Shown here: positions 1 through 4,535 of the stretch, piece after piece
Position numbering within the stretch: the first letter of the stretch is position 1
Layout: each line of letters begins with the position of its first letter
DNA from: Cloacibacterium caeni_C
GTDB lineage: Bacteria > Bacteroidota > Bacteroidia > Flavobacteriales > Weeksellaceae
DNA: 5,751 nucleotides
Direction: 5' to 3'
Assembly: GCA_002422665.1 (NCBI GenBank)
Contig: DITA01000148.1
Coordinates: 1-5,751 of the forward strand
The notes under the pieces: generated by a model
What the model saw: the letters and a program-made list of their open reading frames with translations, nothing else
The model's database searches: none
Told to the model about the DNA's origin: nothing
Translations under genes and position numbers: made by a program

Positions 1-86
1 GAAGAGCATTTTTGTGATTATTTTTTAAAATAATGACGGCTCATATAGTGGACTCATTTCTTTCAAAAAAACAGTATTGAATCAAT

Positions 87-455
87 ATGAAAAATAATTG
101 GATAATCTTAGCAATGTTCGCTTTTTTGATCTCTTGTAACAAAGAAGCTGATGCTACACAGAACACTTCAATGATAAGTGATAAAAATTCTAAAGAAGTT
201 TCTTTAAAACAAGAGGCAAAAACCTTGACCAATGATAAAGGAGAAACCATAGTAGTAACCTATTTTGCCGAAGGAATAGATTTAGCGATGACCCTTAAAA
301 AGAATGATGAAGAAGAACACAAATTGGTAGCAAAAGGAACCAATCCAAAAGGCGAACCTATTTTTACAGACGGTTTTTATGCTTGGGAACTGTCTGATGA
401 TGGAAATTCAGGAAGACTCACAGACAAGCAAGGAAATGTAAGTGTTTTCAAATAA
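87..455 (+). CDS. Small lipoprotein, possibly MliC-like lysozyme inhibitor
   Basis: A 122-residue secreted lipoprotein. Residues 1-16 form a short signal peptide (KNNW, then a hydrophobic stretch to FAFL) ending in the lipobox L14-I15-S16-C17, so Cys17 should be acylated and the protein held at a membrane. Residues 18-50 are polar and probably a linker. Residues about 53-122 (VVTYFAEGIDLAMTL, then TDGFYAWEL, then a closing G-rich segment) have the strand pattern and the 'SDGxYxWW...A.L' type ending of the MliC family, periplasmic inhibitors of c-type lysozyme. That assignment is by pattern only; the family's conserved cysteines and SGA motif are not clear. The ATG is the only start that leaves a full signal peptide. 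No convincing Shine-Dalgarno is seen. It is a single-gene unit, closed 22 bp downstream by a strong terminator. Confidence 0.75.
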   Translation: MKNNWIILAMFAFLISCNKEADATQNTSMISDKNSKEVSLKQEAKTLTNDKGETIVVTYFAEGIDLAMTLKKNDEEEHKLVAKGTNPKGEPIFTDGFYAWELSDDGNSGRLTDKQGNVSVFK

Positions 456-477
456 ATAGCTTTATTACGTTGTTTAA

Positions 478-517
478 AAAATCCTCAAATAGATTGCAAT
501 TTGAGGATTTTGGTTTT
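478..517 (+). terminator. Intrinsic terminator of the first lipoprotein gene
   Basis: A perfect 13-bp inverted repeat: AAAATCCTCAAAT at 478-490 and ATTTGAGGATTTT at 499-511, with an 8-base loop. It is followed by the T-rich tail TTTTGGTTTTT and begins 22 bp after the stop codon. The tail overlaps the solitary insertion-sequence end at 509-531, so the original 3' side of this terminator may have been replaced. Confidence 0.8.
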
Positions 518-531
518 TGCCATAGAATGCG
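509..531 (+). repeat. Solitary IS110 right-end remnant (23 bp)
   Basis: These 23 bases are the exact reverse complement of 2258-2280, the terminal bases of the right end of the IS110 element. Identity begins in the T-run at 509 and ends precisely at the CG (530-531), which is the inferred core dinucleotide of that element; the sequence after it (CGAACATTGG) differs. A match that stops at the predicted element boundary is what a leftover end of a second, deleted or rearranged copy would look like. It faces the complete element in inverted orientation across the chloramphenicol acetyltransferase gene. Confidence 0.7.
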
Positions 532-594
532 CGAACATTGGCAGTAATTGTAAAAAACAGCCTAAATTCAATAACTTAATGCAACAAAATATTA

Positions 595-1224
595 ATGAAA
601 AAGATTGACTTAACTAACTGGAAAAGAAAAGAACACTTTGATTTTTTCTCTAAAATGGCTAGCCCCATTTTCGGACTTGTTACAGAAGTTAATTGTGATG
701 AATGTTATAAAAATTCTAAAGAAAACGGTAAATCTTTTTTTGCAAATTATCTTCATAAATCTATGATTGCAGTTAATTCTGTAGATGAACTAAAATATAG
801 AATTATTGACAATGAAATAATAGAATTTGAAACAATTCATGCTGGAATAACTATTGCAAGAGAAGACGAAACGTTCGGCTTTGGATTTGTTAATTTTTCT
901 TCAGATTTTGAAACATTTAATAACGAGTTAAATAATGAAATTTTAGAGGTAAAAAAATGCTCTGGATTAAGACTTAATAACGATGATATCAAAAAAGATT
1001 TAATTCGTCATTCAACCATTCCATGGAATTCATTTAGCGGATTGTTACATCCTACTAACTTCGATCAAAAAGAATCTGTTCCTAAAATAACTTTTGGAAA
1101 ATTTATTATCCGTGAAGGGAAAAGAATGTTACCCGTTTCTATAGAAGCACATCATGGATTAGTTGATGGTTTCCACATTGCAAAATATTTGAGTGAATTC
1201 CAAAGGCAACTTGATAAAGAATAA
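595..1224 (+). CDS. catA: Type A chloramphenicol O-acetyltransferase
   Basis: A cytoplasmic trimeric enzyme family that transfers acetyl from acetyl-CoA to the 3-hydroxyl of chloramphenicol, inactivating the drug. The 209 residues are slightly shorter than the usual 215-220 but cover the whole fold. The N-terminus IDLTNWKRKEHFDFF matches the family opening (W-x-RKEHF). The middle carries the PWNSFSG segment. Near the C-terminus lies the catalytic motif HHGLVDGFH: His187 is the expected general base and Asp191 the structural partner. The start at ATGAAAAAGATTG gives the usual N-terminus; there is no clear Shine-Dalgarno. A weak promoter candidate is TTG at 548-550 with TAACTTAA at 572-579. The gene stands alone, followed 79 bp later by a terminator inside the spacer repeat. 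The distance from well-studied resistance enzymes is not known, so activity on chloramphenicol is an inference from intact motifs. Confidence 0.93.
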   Translation: MKKIDLTNWKRKEHFDFFSKMASPIFGLVTEVNCDECYKNSKENGKSFFANYLHKSMIAVNSVDELKYRIIDNEIIEFETIHAGITIAREDETFGFGFVNFSSDFETFNNELNNEILEVKKCSGLRLNNDDIKKDLIRHSTIPWNSFSGLLHPTNFDQKESVPKITFGKFIIREGKRMLPVSIEAHHGLVDGFHIAKYLSEFQRQLDKE

Positions 1225-1303
1225 GCACTACCGCATAACAACCTTAACTGTTGCACCACTCCTTTTTTTTTAGAAAATAGTTTTCAAAAACATAAAATTT
1301 TGC

Positions 1304-1338
1304 CCTCTTTAGAAGCAATTTTAAAGAGGTTTGTTTTT
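1304..1338 (+). terminator. Terminator downstream of catA, within spacer copy 1
   Basis: CCTCTTTA (1304-1311) pairs perfectly with TAAAGAGG (1322-1329) across a 10-base loop, followed by TTTGTTTTT. It is 79 bp after the acetyltransferase stop codon on the same strand. The same hairpin is conserved in spacer copy 2, where it follows the 213-residue gene in the matching orientation. Confidence 0.7.
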
Positions 1339-1411
1339 AAAATATTAAAATTTAGAGCGCTTACAATGGTGTTATTGAAGTTGTAAAGTAAGGTTTTTAT
1401 AAAAGTTTTAG

Positions 1412-1419
1412 TATATTTG
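1412..1419 (+). promoter_or_regulatory. Bacteroidota-type -7 box in spacer copy 1
   Basis: TATATTTG is a perfect match to the TAnnTTTG -7 consensus of Bacteroidota housekeeping promoters. A matching -33 TTTG is not seen at the usual distance. It is conserved in spacer copy 2. If used, transcription would start near 1426, giving a long leader before the lipoprotein at 1568 or a short non-coding RNA across the conserved 45-base block. Confidence 0.4.
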
Positions 1420-1504
1420 AGTGGTGCAACTTGCACTCTGAATTTGCAAAATCCCTAGAACGGAAATAAACTTCCTTCTCGGTACTTCGCAAATCCGACG
1501 AACC

Positions 1505-1518
1505 GTTACCTGCAATGT
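1505..1518 (+). repeat. Cassette-like boundary, left of second lipoprotein
   Basis: GTTACCTGCAATGT is the inverted partner of ACACTGCAGGTAAC at 2096-2109, with 13 of 14 positions complementary. The pair encloses only the lipoprotein gene. In layout this corresponds to the R' box of an integron attC, at the start of a cassette. Confidence 0.6.
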
Positions 1519-1567
1519 TACAAACTCTCTGCACGAAATAAAAACTAAGATTTGACAATAGCATAAT

Positions 1568-2032
1568 ATGTGTAAAAACAAAATCTCAATATTAAATACA
1601 ATTGCAATTGGAATCATTTTACTCGTTTTTCTGAATTCTTGTATAAATTATTTACCTTGTAGAGGCCAAGATTATATTATTGAGGATATTACAAGTGAAG
1701 AATTGATTAATAAGTTTGAAAAATTTAAAGAAACCAATCCTAAATATTATGCTGATAAAGACCATATTAATAAAGATATTCCACATTATTATATAAATCT
1801 TTATATGAATGATTTAAAATTAACGTTCGGACTTGACATTCATATTGGAAAAGAACTTAAAAACCCACCAACTCATTTAAACTTTACTCATATTAAAAAT
1901 ATATCAGATAAATATTTAGATATAAATTCCAAAGAAATTAATAAAAATCTAAACGAAAATATAAAATTGCAATTTGAAAAAGATATTTTAGATAAATTGA
2001 ATATTAAATGGAAACGAATCGAATGTCTATAA
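1568..2032 (+). CDS. Lipoprotein of unknown function
   Basis: A 154-residue protein I do not recognise. Residues 6-21 are a hydrophobic signal segment, followed by the lipobox L22-N23-S24-C25, so it should be lipidated at Cys25 and exported. The mature part is rich in Lys, Asn, Asp and Ile, with a probable mixed alpha/beta segment around HYYINLYMNDLKLTFGLDIHIG (residues 76-98) and a charged helical C-terminus. The start is the first ATG of the frame and gives a normal signal peptide; no Shine-Dalgarno is seen. The gene is alone between matched inverted repeats at 1505-1518 and 2096-2109, like a single-gene cassette. The promoter may be the TATATTTG box at 1412, or a local one that I cannot identify. 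Confidence 0.75.
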   Translation: MCKNKISILNTIAIGIILLVFLNSCINYLPCRGQDYIIEDITSEELINKFEKFKETNPKYYADKDHINKDIPHYYINLYMNDLKLTFGLDIHIGKELKNPPTHLNFTHIKNISDKYLDINSKEINKNLNENIKLQFEKDILDKLNIKWKRIECL

Positions 2033-2095
2033 AGTAAAATATCAATTTTGAATAATAGTTAACAATAAAAAATCACTTAATTTAAATCAAAAAAA

Positions 2096-2109
2096 ACACT
2101 GCAGGTAAC
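2096..2109 (-). repeat. Cassette-like boundary, right of second lipoprotein
   Basis: ACACTGCAGGTAAC, the inverted partner of 1505-1518. It is followed by ATGGGTTTCGCAAGATGCGG, a GC-richer stretch that resembles ATTTGCGAAGGGCGGG at 4545-4560 beyond the other cassette-like gene. This is what an R'' box followed by an L''-type arm would look like. Confidence 0.6.
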
Positions 2110-2257
2110 ATGGGTTTCGCAAGATGCGGGGTTGAAGTCATTCTTTTAGAATTTCGGGAAAAATTGTCGCAAAAAACCTTTTCGTTTTTTATTTTTTTGT
2201 AATTTAAAAAAAACGAAACGTTTTTTCTCAGGTTAGGATTCCTTTTGAAACGGATGT
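2110..2257. other. Non-coding spacer between second lipoprotein and IS110
   Basis: No credible gene. It holds the GGGTTTCGCAAGATGCGG arm, a short ATTCT/AGAAT hairpin (2140-2152), the T/A-rich terminator-like hairpin at 2180-2218, and then GGATTCCTTTTGAAACGGATGT, the flank into which the IS110 element inserted. The matching second arm that would close a dyad like that at 4542-4710 is not present before the IS, so the spacer is either interrupted or rearranged. Confidence 0.5.
2180..2226 (+). terminator. Terminator-like hairpin after second lipoprotein
   Basis: TTTCGTTTTTT (2180-2190) pairs perfectly over 11 bp with AAAAAACGAAA (2208-2218), followed by CGTTTTTTCTC. Because the stem is almost all A/T and T-runs flank it on both strands, it could act in either direction: for the lipoprotein on the plus strand, or for read-through from the IS110 transposase on the minus strand. 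Confidence 0.4.
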
Positions 2258-2296
2258 CGCATTCTATGGCAAAAACCAAATAAAAATATAAAAATT

Positions 2297-3301
2297 TTAA
2301 GATGCAAATTTGTAAGTATTGACAAAAGGAGATTCTCTGCTAATAACAGCAAAAGCTCTGCTTACAATTTTGCATTTTATATTATTTAATACCAAGAGCG
2401 TATGTTTGCCTTCATCTCGTTTTCGTTGGTAATATTCCTTTAGTTCTGCATCGTATTTTATAGCATTTAATGCTACGAGATGCAGAAGAGATTTTATTTT
2501 TTTATCAGCAAAATGATTTACTTTGGTTCTTGCTCTTACACTCGAGCCAGAACTATACTCAAAAGGAGCAATGCCGGAATAACATGCAAACTTTCTCCAA
2601 TCCTTAAAAACACTAAATCCTTTAGTTGCTAATAAAAAATACAAAGCAGTAACATCTCCTATTCCTGGTATACTTTTGAGCAAAGCTTTTTGTTGTTTTA
2701 GCTTTTCATTTTGCTCTATTATTTTATTAATTTTTTCTTCAATAGATTTAAGAGCTTTCTTTAAATGAGCAAGAATTTTTCTGTTTATAGGATTCACGAT
2801 CTTAAATACCGAGTTGGGAAGAAAGCCTTCTGCCTCATTAGTAGAATCAAAAGTTTTGATGGCTTCTATCACTTTTTCTCTTTCAGCAAATAAGAATTTA
2901 AGTTGAAGGATTTCGATTTGTGGAGCTGATGACAAGGTGATTTTGTCCAGATTTCTTAGACCATATAATGCAATATCTTTTGCATCAGTTTTATCAGATT
3001 TACCACGAGTAATCCCTTTTGATTTTTTAATTTCCAAAGCAGGAATTTCAGCAAAATCACATTTTCTTTCAGAAAGAAAAATATTTAAAGGCATAGAATA
3101 TACCCCCGTGTTTTCAAAAGAAAACAAGACTTCATTGAGAGATACTTTTAGCTTTTTAAAATGATTCAGTAACAATTTAATCCCAGGAGAATTATTCTCC
3201 GTTTTTCCCTGTATTAGAACATTAGCTTTTGCGTCAATAATGCAAAAATCTAGAGTAGACTTAGATACATCAATTCCTGTAAAAACATTGAATTTTTTCA
3301 T
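2297..3301 (-). CDS. IS110-family transposase (DEDD recombinase)
   Basis: A 334-residue, full-length enzyme that, with its bridge RNA, excises the element as a circle and inserts it at a guide-specified target. The N-terminal RuvC-like DEDD domain shows D11 in GIDVSKSTLDF, E63 in FENTGVY, and D106 and D109 in KTDAKD. A Lys/Glu-rich helical region, probably coiled coil, lies at about 178-206. The C-terminal transposase domain has the helix-hairpin-helix-like IPGIGDVTALYFL (211-223), then ACYSGIAPFEYSSGSSV, where Ser250 or Ser251 before Gly should be the nucleophilic serine, then the KIKSLLHLVALNA helix. All key residues are present, so it should be active. The ATG follows a bridge RNA leader and gives the standard family N-terminus. 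The stop is 37 bp from the right end. Confidence 0.96.
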   Translation of the reverse strand: MKKFNVFTGIDVSKSTLDFCIIDAKANVLIQGKTENNSPGIKLLLNHFKKLKVSLNEVLFSFENTGVYSMPLNIFLSERKCDFAEIPALEIKKSKGITRGKSDKTDAKDIALYGLRNLDKITLSSAPQIEILQLKFLFAEREKVIEAIKTFDSTNEAEGFLPNSVFKIVNPINRKILAHLKKALKSIEEKINKIIEQNEKLKQQKALLKSIPGIGDVTALYFLLATKGFSVFKDWRKFACYSGIAPFEYSSGSSVRARTKVNHFADKKIKSLLHLVALNAIKYDAELKEYYQRKRDEGKHTLLVLNNIKCKIVSRAFAVISRESPFVNTYKFAS

Positions 3302-3328
3302 AACTTTGTATTTAGTGAAACAAAAAGT

Positions 3329-3478
3329 GTTGAATGTCTCTAAAGCCTTTATTAGATCTGAAAATCTATCATTCTATCTAAAGTCATTCAACGGTTATCA
3401 AAGAGAATGCAGAGGACTAATGCGCCATATAAGCCTATTAGCTTTGCGGATTTGATAGTTCACCTCTGCTTTTCTTTG
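3329..3478 (-). ncRNA. IS110 bridge RNA with target- and donor-binding loops
   Basis: Read on the minus strand. Stem-loop 1 (3478-3399): an outer stem CAAAG..GCAGAGG / CCTCTGC..CTTTG, an inner AAGC/GCTT hairpin (3431-3444), and an internal loop. Its 5' side holds CAAATCCG (3454-3447), identical to the left target flank, and its 3' side ATGGCG (3428-3423), complementary to the right target except for one base. Stem-loop 2 (3392-3329): an outer stem GTTGAATG/CATTCAAC, an inner TAGAT/ATCTA hairpin (3353-3368), and an internal loop with ATAGAATG (3377-3370), identical to the right end of the element, and TAAAGGC (3351-3345), complementary to GCCTTTA at its left end. The order target loop then donor loop, upstream of the transposase, is that of known IS110 bridge RNAs. 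RNA ends are estimated from the stems and promoter. Confidence 0.87.
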
Positions 3479-3480
3479 AA

Positions 3481-3509
3481 TAAATTTAGTTCTTTTTATA
3501 AAATACAAA
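3481..3509 (-). promoter_or_regulatory. Promoter of bridge RNA and transposase
   Basis: On the minus strand, TTTG at 3509-3506 and TAAATTTA at 3488-3481 are separated by 17 bases, close to the Bacteroidota -33/-7 pattern (TAnnTTTG). The predicted start, a few bases downstream, coincides with the base of the bridge RNA outer stem at about 3478. The promoter lies fully inside the left end, so it does not depend on junction formation. Confidence 0.55.
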
Positions 3510-3614
3510 GTAAAGGCGGATTTGCGAAGTACCGAGAAGGAAGTTTACTTCCGTTTTAGGGAATTTGCAGATTTATAGATGTGCAAAGTTCGCTTAGCGA
3601 AAAAACATATCTTT

Positions 3615-3622
3615 CAAATATA
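3615..3622 (-). promoter_or_regulatory. Conserved -7 box in spacer copy 2
   Basis: TATATTTG on the minus strand, at the position equivalent to 1412-1419 in copy 1. It points toward the IS110 leader. No good -33 box is visible. Its conservation in two otherwise diverged copies is the main reason to list it. Confidence 0.35.
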
Positions 3623-3742
3623 CAAAAGTTTTGAAAAAATAGATGAAATATAAAAAACTGTGTTCTGTATTTTTATTAAACATGTAGGATAGACATTTCA
3701 AAACATCAAAAATACTACCATAAGCGCTCTAAATTTTAGCAT

Positions 3743-3782
3743 TTAAAAAAAACAAACCTCTCTAAAATTGCTTCTAAAGAGG
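3743..3782 (-). terminator. Terminator of the 213-residue gene, within spacer copy 2
   Basis: On the minus strand, CCTCTTTA (3782-3775) pairs with TAGAGAGG (3764-3757) through seven Watson-Crick pairs and one G-U, followed by TTTGTTTTTTTT. It lies about 80 bp after the stop of the 213-residue gene, the same spacing as in copy 1. Confidence 0.68.
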
Positions 3783-3843
3783 TCAAAATATATACTTTTA
3801 AAAACTATTTTCTAAAAAAAGGAGTTGTGCAACAGCTACCGAT

Positions 3844-3853
3844 GTTAGGCGAT
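3844..3853 (+). repeat. Cassette-like boundary, left of the 213-residue gene
   Basis: GTTAGGCGAT, perfectly complementary to ATCGCCTAAC at 4526-4535 (13 of 14 if extended into GTTAGGCGATGTAT). GTTAGGC fits the integron R' core GTTRRRY, and the partner GCCTAAC fits RYYYAAC. Confidence 0.65.
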
Positions 3854-3862
3854 GTATTTTTA

Positions 3863-4504
3863 TTATTCTTTACCCCAGATAATGATATTTGCTAAGTTAT
3901 CAACTTTGAATTTTTCAGAAAGTTTATTTAAATTATTTGAGTAAATCTCCAATTCTTTCAAAAGTAGATTAAACGCTACAACCGTTTTATTGTAGTTTAA
4001 ACGTATTTCTTTTTGGGTTGATACTGGAATAAAAGTTTCATATTCATCTTCACAGATAATTATAATTTCATTTTCTCTTTTAGTTATTAAAGGACTTGGA
4101 TGACATTCTGTTAAATAAAAATCGGTGAAATTTTCTTTTAAGATGTTTTTCCAAAGTTGAATTTCTTCAAGTAATCCACAACATTGCGGAAATAATTCAA
4201 TTTTGCTATTAATCGATAATGCATAACCACCAAAAAGAGAATTAGAATCTTCGATATCAGTATCACCAATATGTAAATCGATTATATTTTCCATATCATC
4301 TAATGAAATTTCCAACAAATTGTATTGATAAATTCCAGATTGAATAGGTTCAGGAAAATTTGAATAATTTTTTTCTATTTCTTTTTTTTGATAAATATCC
4401 CATTCCTTTTGATTAGTAAAAGGAAAACCTTCAGGTTTTAATTCGCTGTTTTCGTCTTTTAAAGTAGGAGGTTCAATTAAAGGAATAAATTTAATTTCGT
4501 TCAT
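3863..4504 (-). CDS. Uncharacterised 213-residue cytoplasmic protein
   Basis: I do not recognise a family. There is no signal peptide or membrane segment. The N-terminal 55 residues are acidic and Pro-rich (PLIEPPTLKDENSELKPEGF). A central segment, FGGYALSINSKIELFPQCCGLLEEIQLW (about residues 91-118), has the look of a conserved core with a PQCCG motif. A strand-rich part follows (EIIIICEDEYETFIPV), then a C-terminal helical, leucine-rich tail. The organisation of an acidic, single-domain soluble protein in a one-gene cassette is also seen for immunity-type or stress proteins, but nothing here proves that. The start ATGAACGAAATTAAATT is 22 bp inside the cassette-like boundary. It ends 10 bp from the other boundary, so the gene almost fills the unit. 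Confidence 0.75.
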   Translation of the reverse strand: MNEIKFIPLIEPPTLKDENSELKPEGFPFTNQKEWDIYQKKEIEKNYSNFPEPIQSGIYQYNLLEISLDDMENIIDLHIGDTDIEDSNSLFGGYALSINSKIELFPQCCGLLEEIQLWKNILKENFTDFYLTECHPSPLITKRENEIIIICEDEYETFIPVSTQKEIRLNYNKTVVAFNLLLKELEIYSNNLNKLSEKFKVDNLANIIIWGKE

Positions 4505-4525
4505 TTACGTGATTTTGGGGAATAT

Positions 4526-4535
4526 ATCGCCTAAC
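4526..4535 (-). repeat. Cassette-like boundary, right of the 213-residue gene
   Basis: ATCGCCTAAC, the partner of 3844-3853 and the first element of the long dyad site that follows. Confidence 0.65.

Larger units (their letters stand above)
1250..1430. repeat. Perfect 12-bp inverted repeat pair inside spacer copy 1
   Basis: GTTGCACCACTC at 1250-1261 is perfectly complementary to GAGTGGTGCAAC at 1419-1430, enclosing 157 bases. The left arm has a close counterpart in spacer copy 2 (GTTGCACAACTC type) but the right arm does not. It could be a long-range stem, a pair of recombinase binding sites, or terminal repeats of a small element; no target-site duplication is evident. Confidence 0.6.
1248..1497 (+). 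repeat. Structured intergenic spacer, copy 1
   Basis: A roughly 250-bp non-coding repeat whose second copy lies inverted at 3517-3835. Shared blocks, in order: CTGTTGCAC and an ACTCC-poly(T)-AGAAAATAGTTTT block at the start; a CCTCTTTA/TAAAGAGG hairpin; AAAATTTAGAGCGCTTA at 1347-1363; TATATTTGA at 1412-1420; and a 45-base block at 1453-1497 that differs from the other copy at only two positions. Between blocks the copies diverge, which points to selection on the blocks or to old copies. It fills the gap between the acetyltransferase gene and the next lipoprotein, and holds a terminator for the former and a promoter-like box facing the latter. I see no coding potential in it. Confidence 0.85.
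2258..3516 (-). mobile_element. Complete IS110-family insertion sequence
   Basis: A 1259-bp element on the minus strand: 5' non-coding leader with a bridge RNA, transposase, and a short right end of 37 bp after the stop region. The ends are deduced, not seen as inverted repeats, which fits the family. The left end starts after CG at 3518-3517 (then CCTTTACTTTG). The right end finishes at ATAGAATG followed by CG at 2259-2258. Three facts agree: the bridge RNA donor guides match exactly these end sequences; the 23-bp solitary end at 509-531 stops at the same CG; and removing the element joins CAAATCCG to ACATCCG, giving CAAATCCGAC, which is also present uninterrupted at 1490-1499. A leader-located guide RNA places it in the IS110 rather than the IS1111 subgroup. 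It lies at the end of spacer copy 2. Confidence 0.88.
3517..3835 (-). repeat. Structured intergenic spacer, copy 2 (inverted)
   Basis: The inverted counterpart of 1248-1497, longer by about 70 bp mainly near 3580-3610. It shares CTGTTGCAC and the poly(T)-AGAAAATAGTTTT start, the terminator hairpin, AAAATTTAGAGCGCTTA, TATATTTGA, and the 45-base block (3517-3561; two mismatches) that contains a GGAAGT/ACTTCC hairpin at 3539-3552. The IS110 element abuts its end at 3517. It follows the 213-residue gene on the same strand, just as copy 1 follows catA. No coding potential is seen. Confidence 0.85.

Noticed and set aside
1..33. Possible 3' end of an upstream gene in frame 1 (EEHFCDYFLK then TAA)
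   Set aside because: Only ten codons are visible and frame 2 is also open over most of this stretch, so it cannot be distinguished from chance.
17..34. Palindrome ATTATTTT-TT-AAAATAAT
   Set aside because: It is made only of A and T with a two-base loop in a very AT-rich region, so it is too weak to call a terminator or operator.
41..250. Minus-strand open frame opposite the first lipoprotein gene
   Set aside because: It lies mostly inside a well-supported gene on the other strand and has no recognisable features; a hydrophobic stretch is expected opposite this sequence.
1250..1430. A miniature inverted-repeat transposable element
   Set aside because: No target-site duplication is visible and spacer copy 2 lacks the right terminal repeat, so it is kept only as an inverted repeat pair.
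1408..1617. Minus-strand open frame across the spacer and start of the second lipoprotein gene
   Set aside because: It overlaps conserved non-coding blocks and an opposing gene start, and the translation is not protein-like.
2082..2279. Minus-strand open frame of 65 codons beside the IS110 right end
   Set aside because: It starts inside the IS end, crosses the insertion boundary and continues through hairpins and poly(A/T) runs, so it cannot be an ancestral gene.
2937..3455. Plus-strand open frames opposite the transposase and the bridge RNA
   Set aside because: They are antisense to a full-length transposase and a structured RNA, with no supporting motifs.
2258..3516. Assignment to the IS1111 subgroup
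   Set aside because: That subgroup has its guide RNA downstream of the transposase and subterminal inverted repeats. Here the structured RNA is upstream, only 37 bp follow the gene, and no such repeats are visible.
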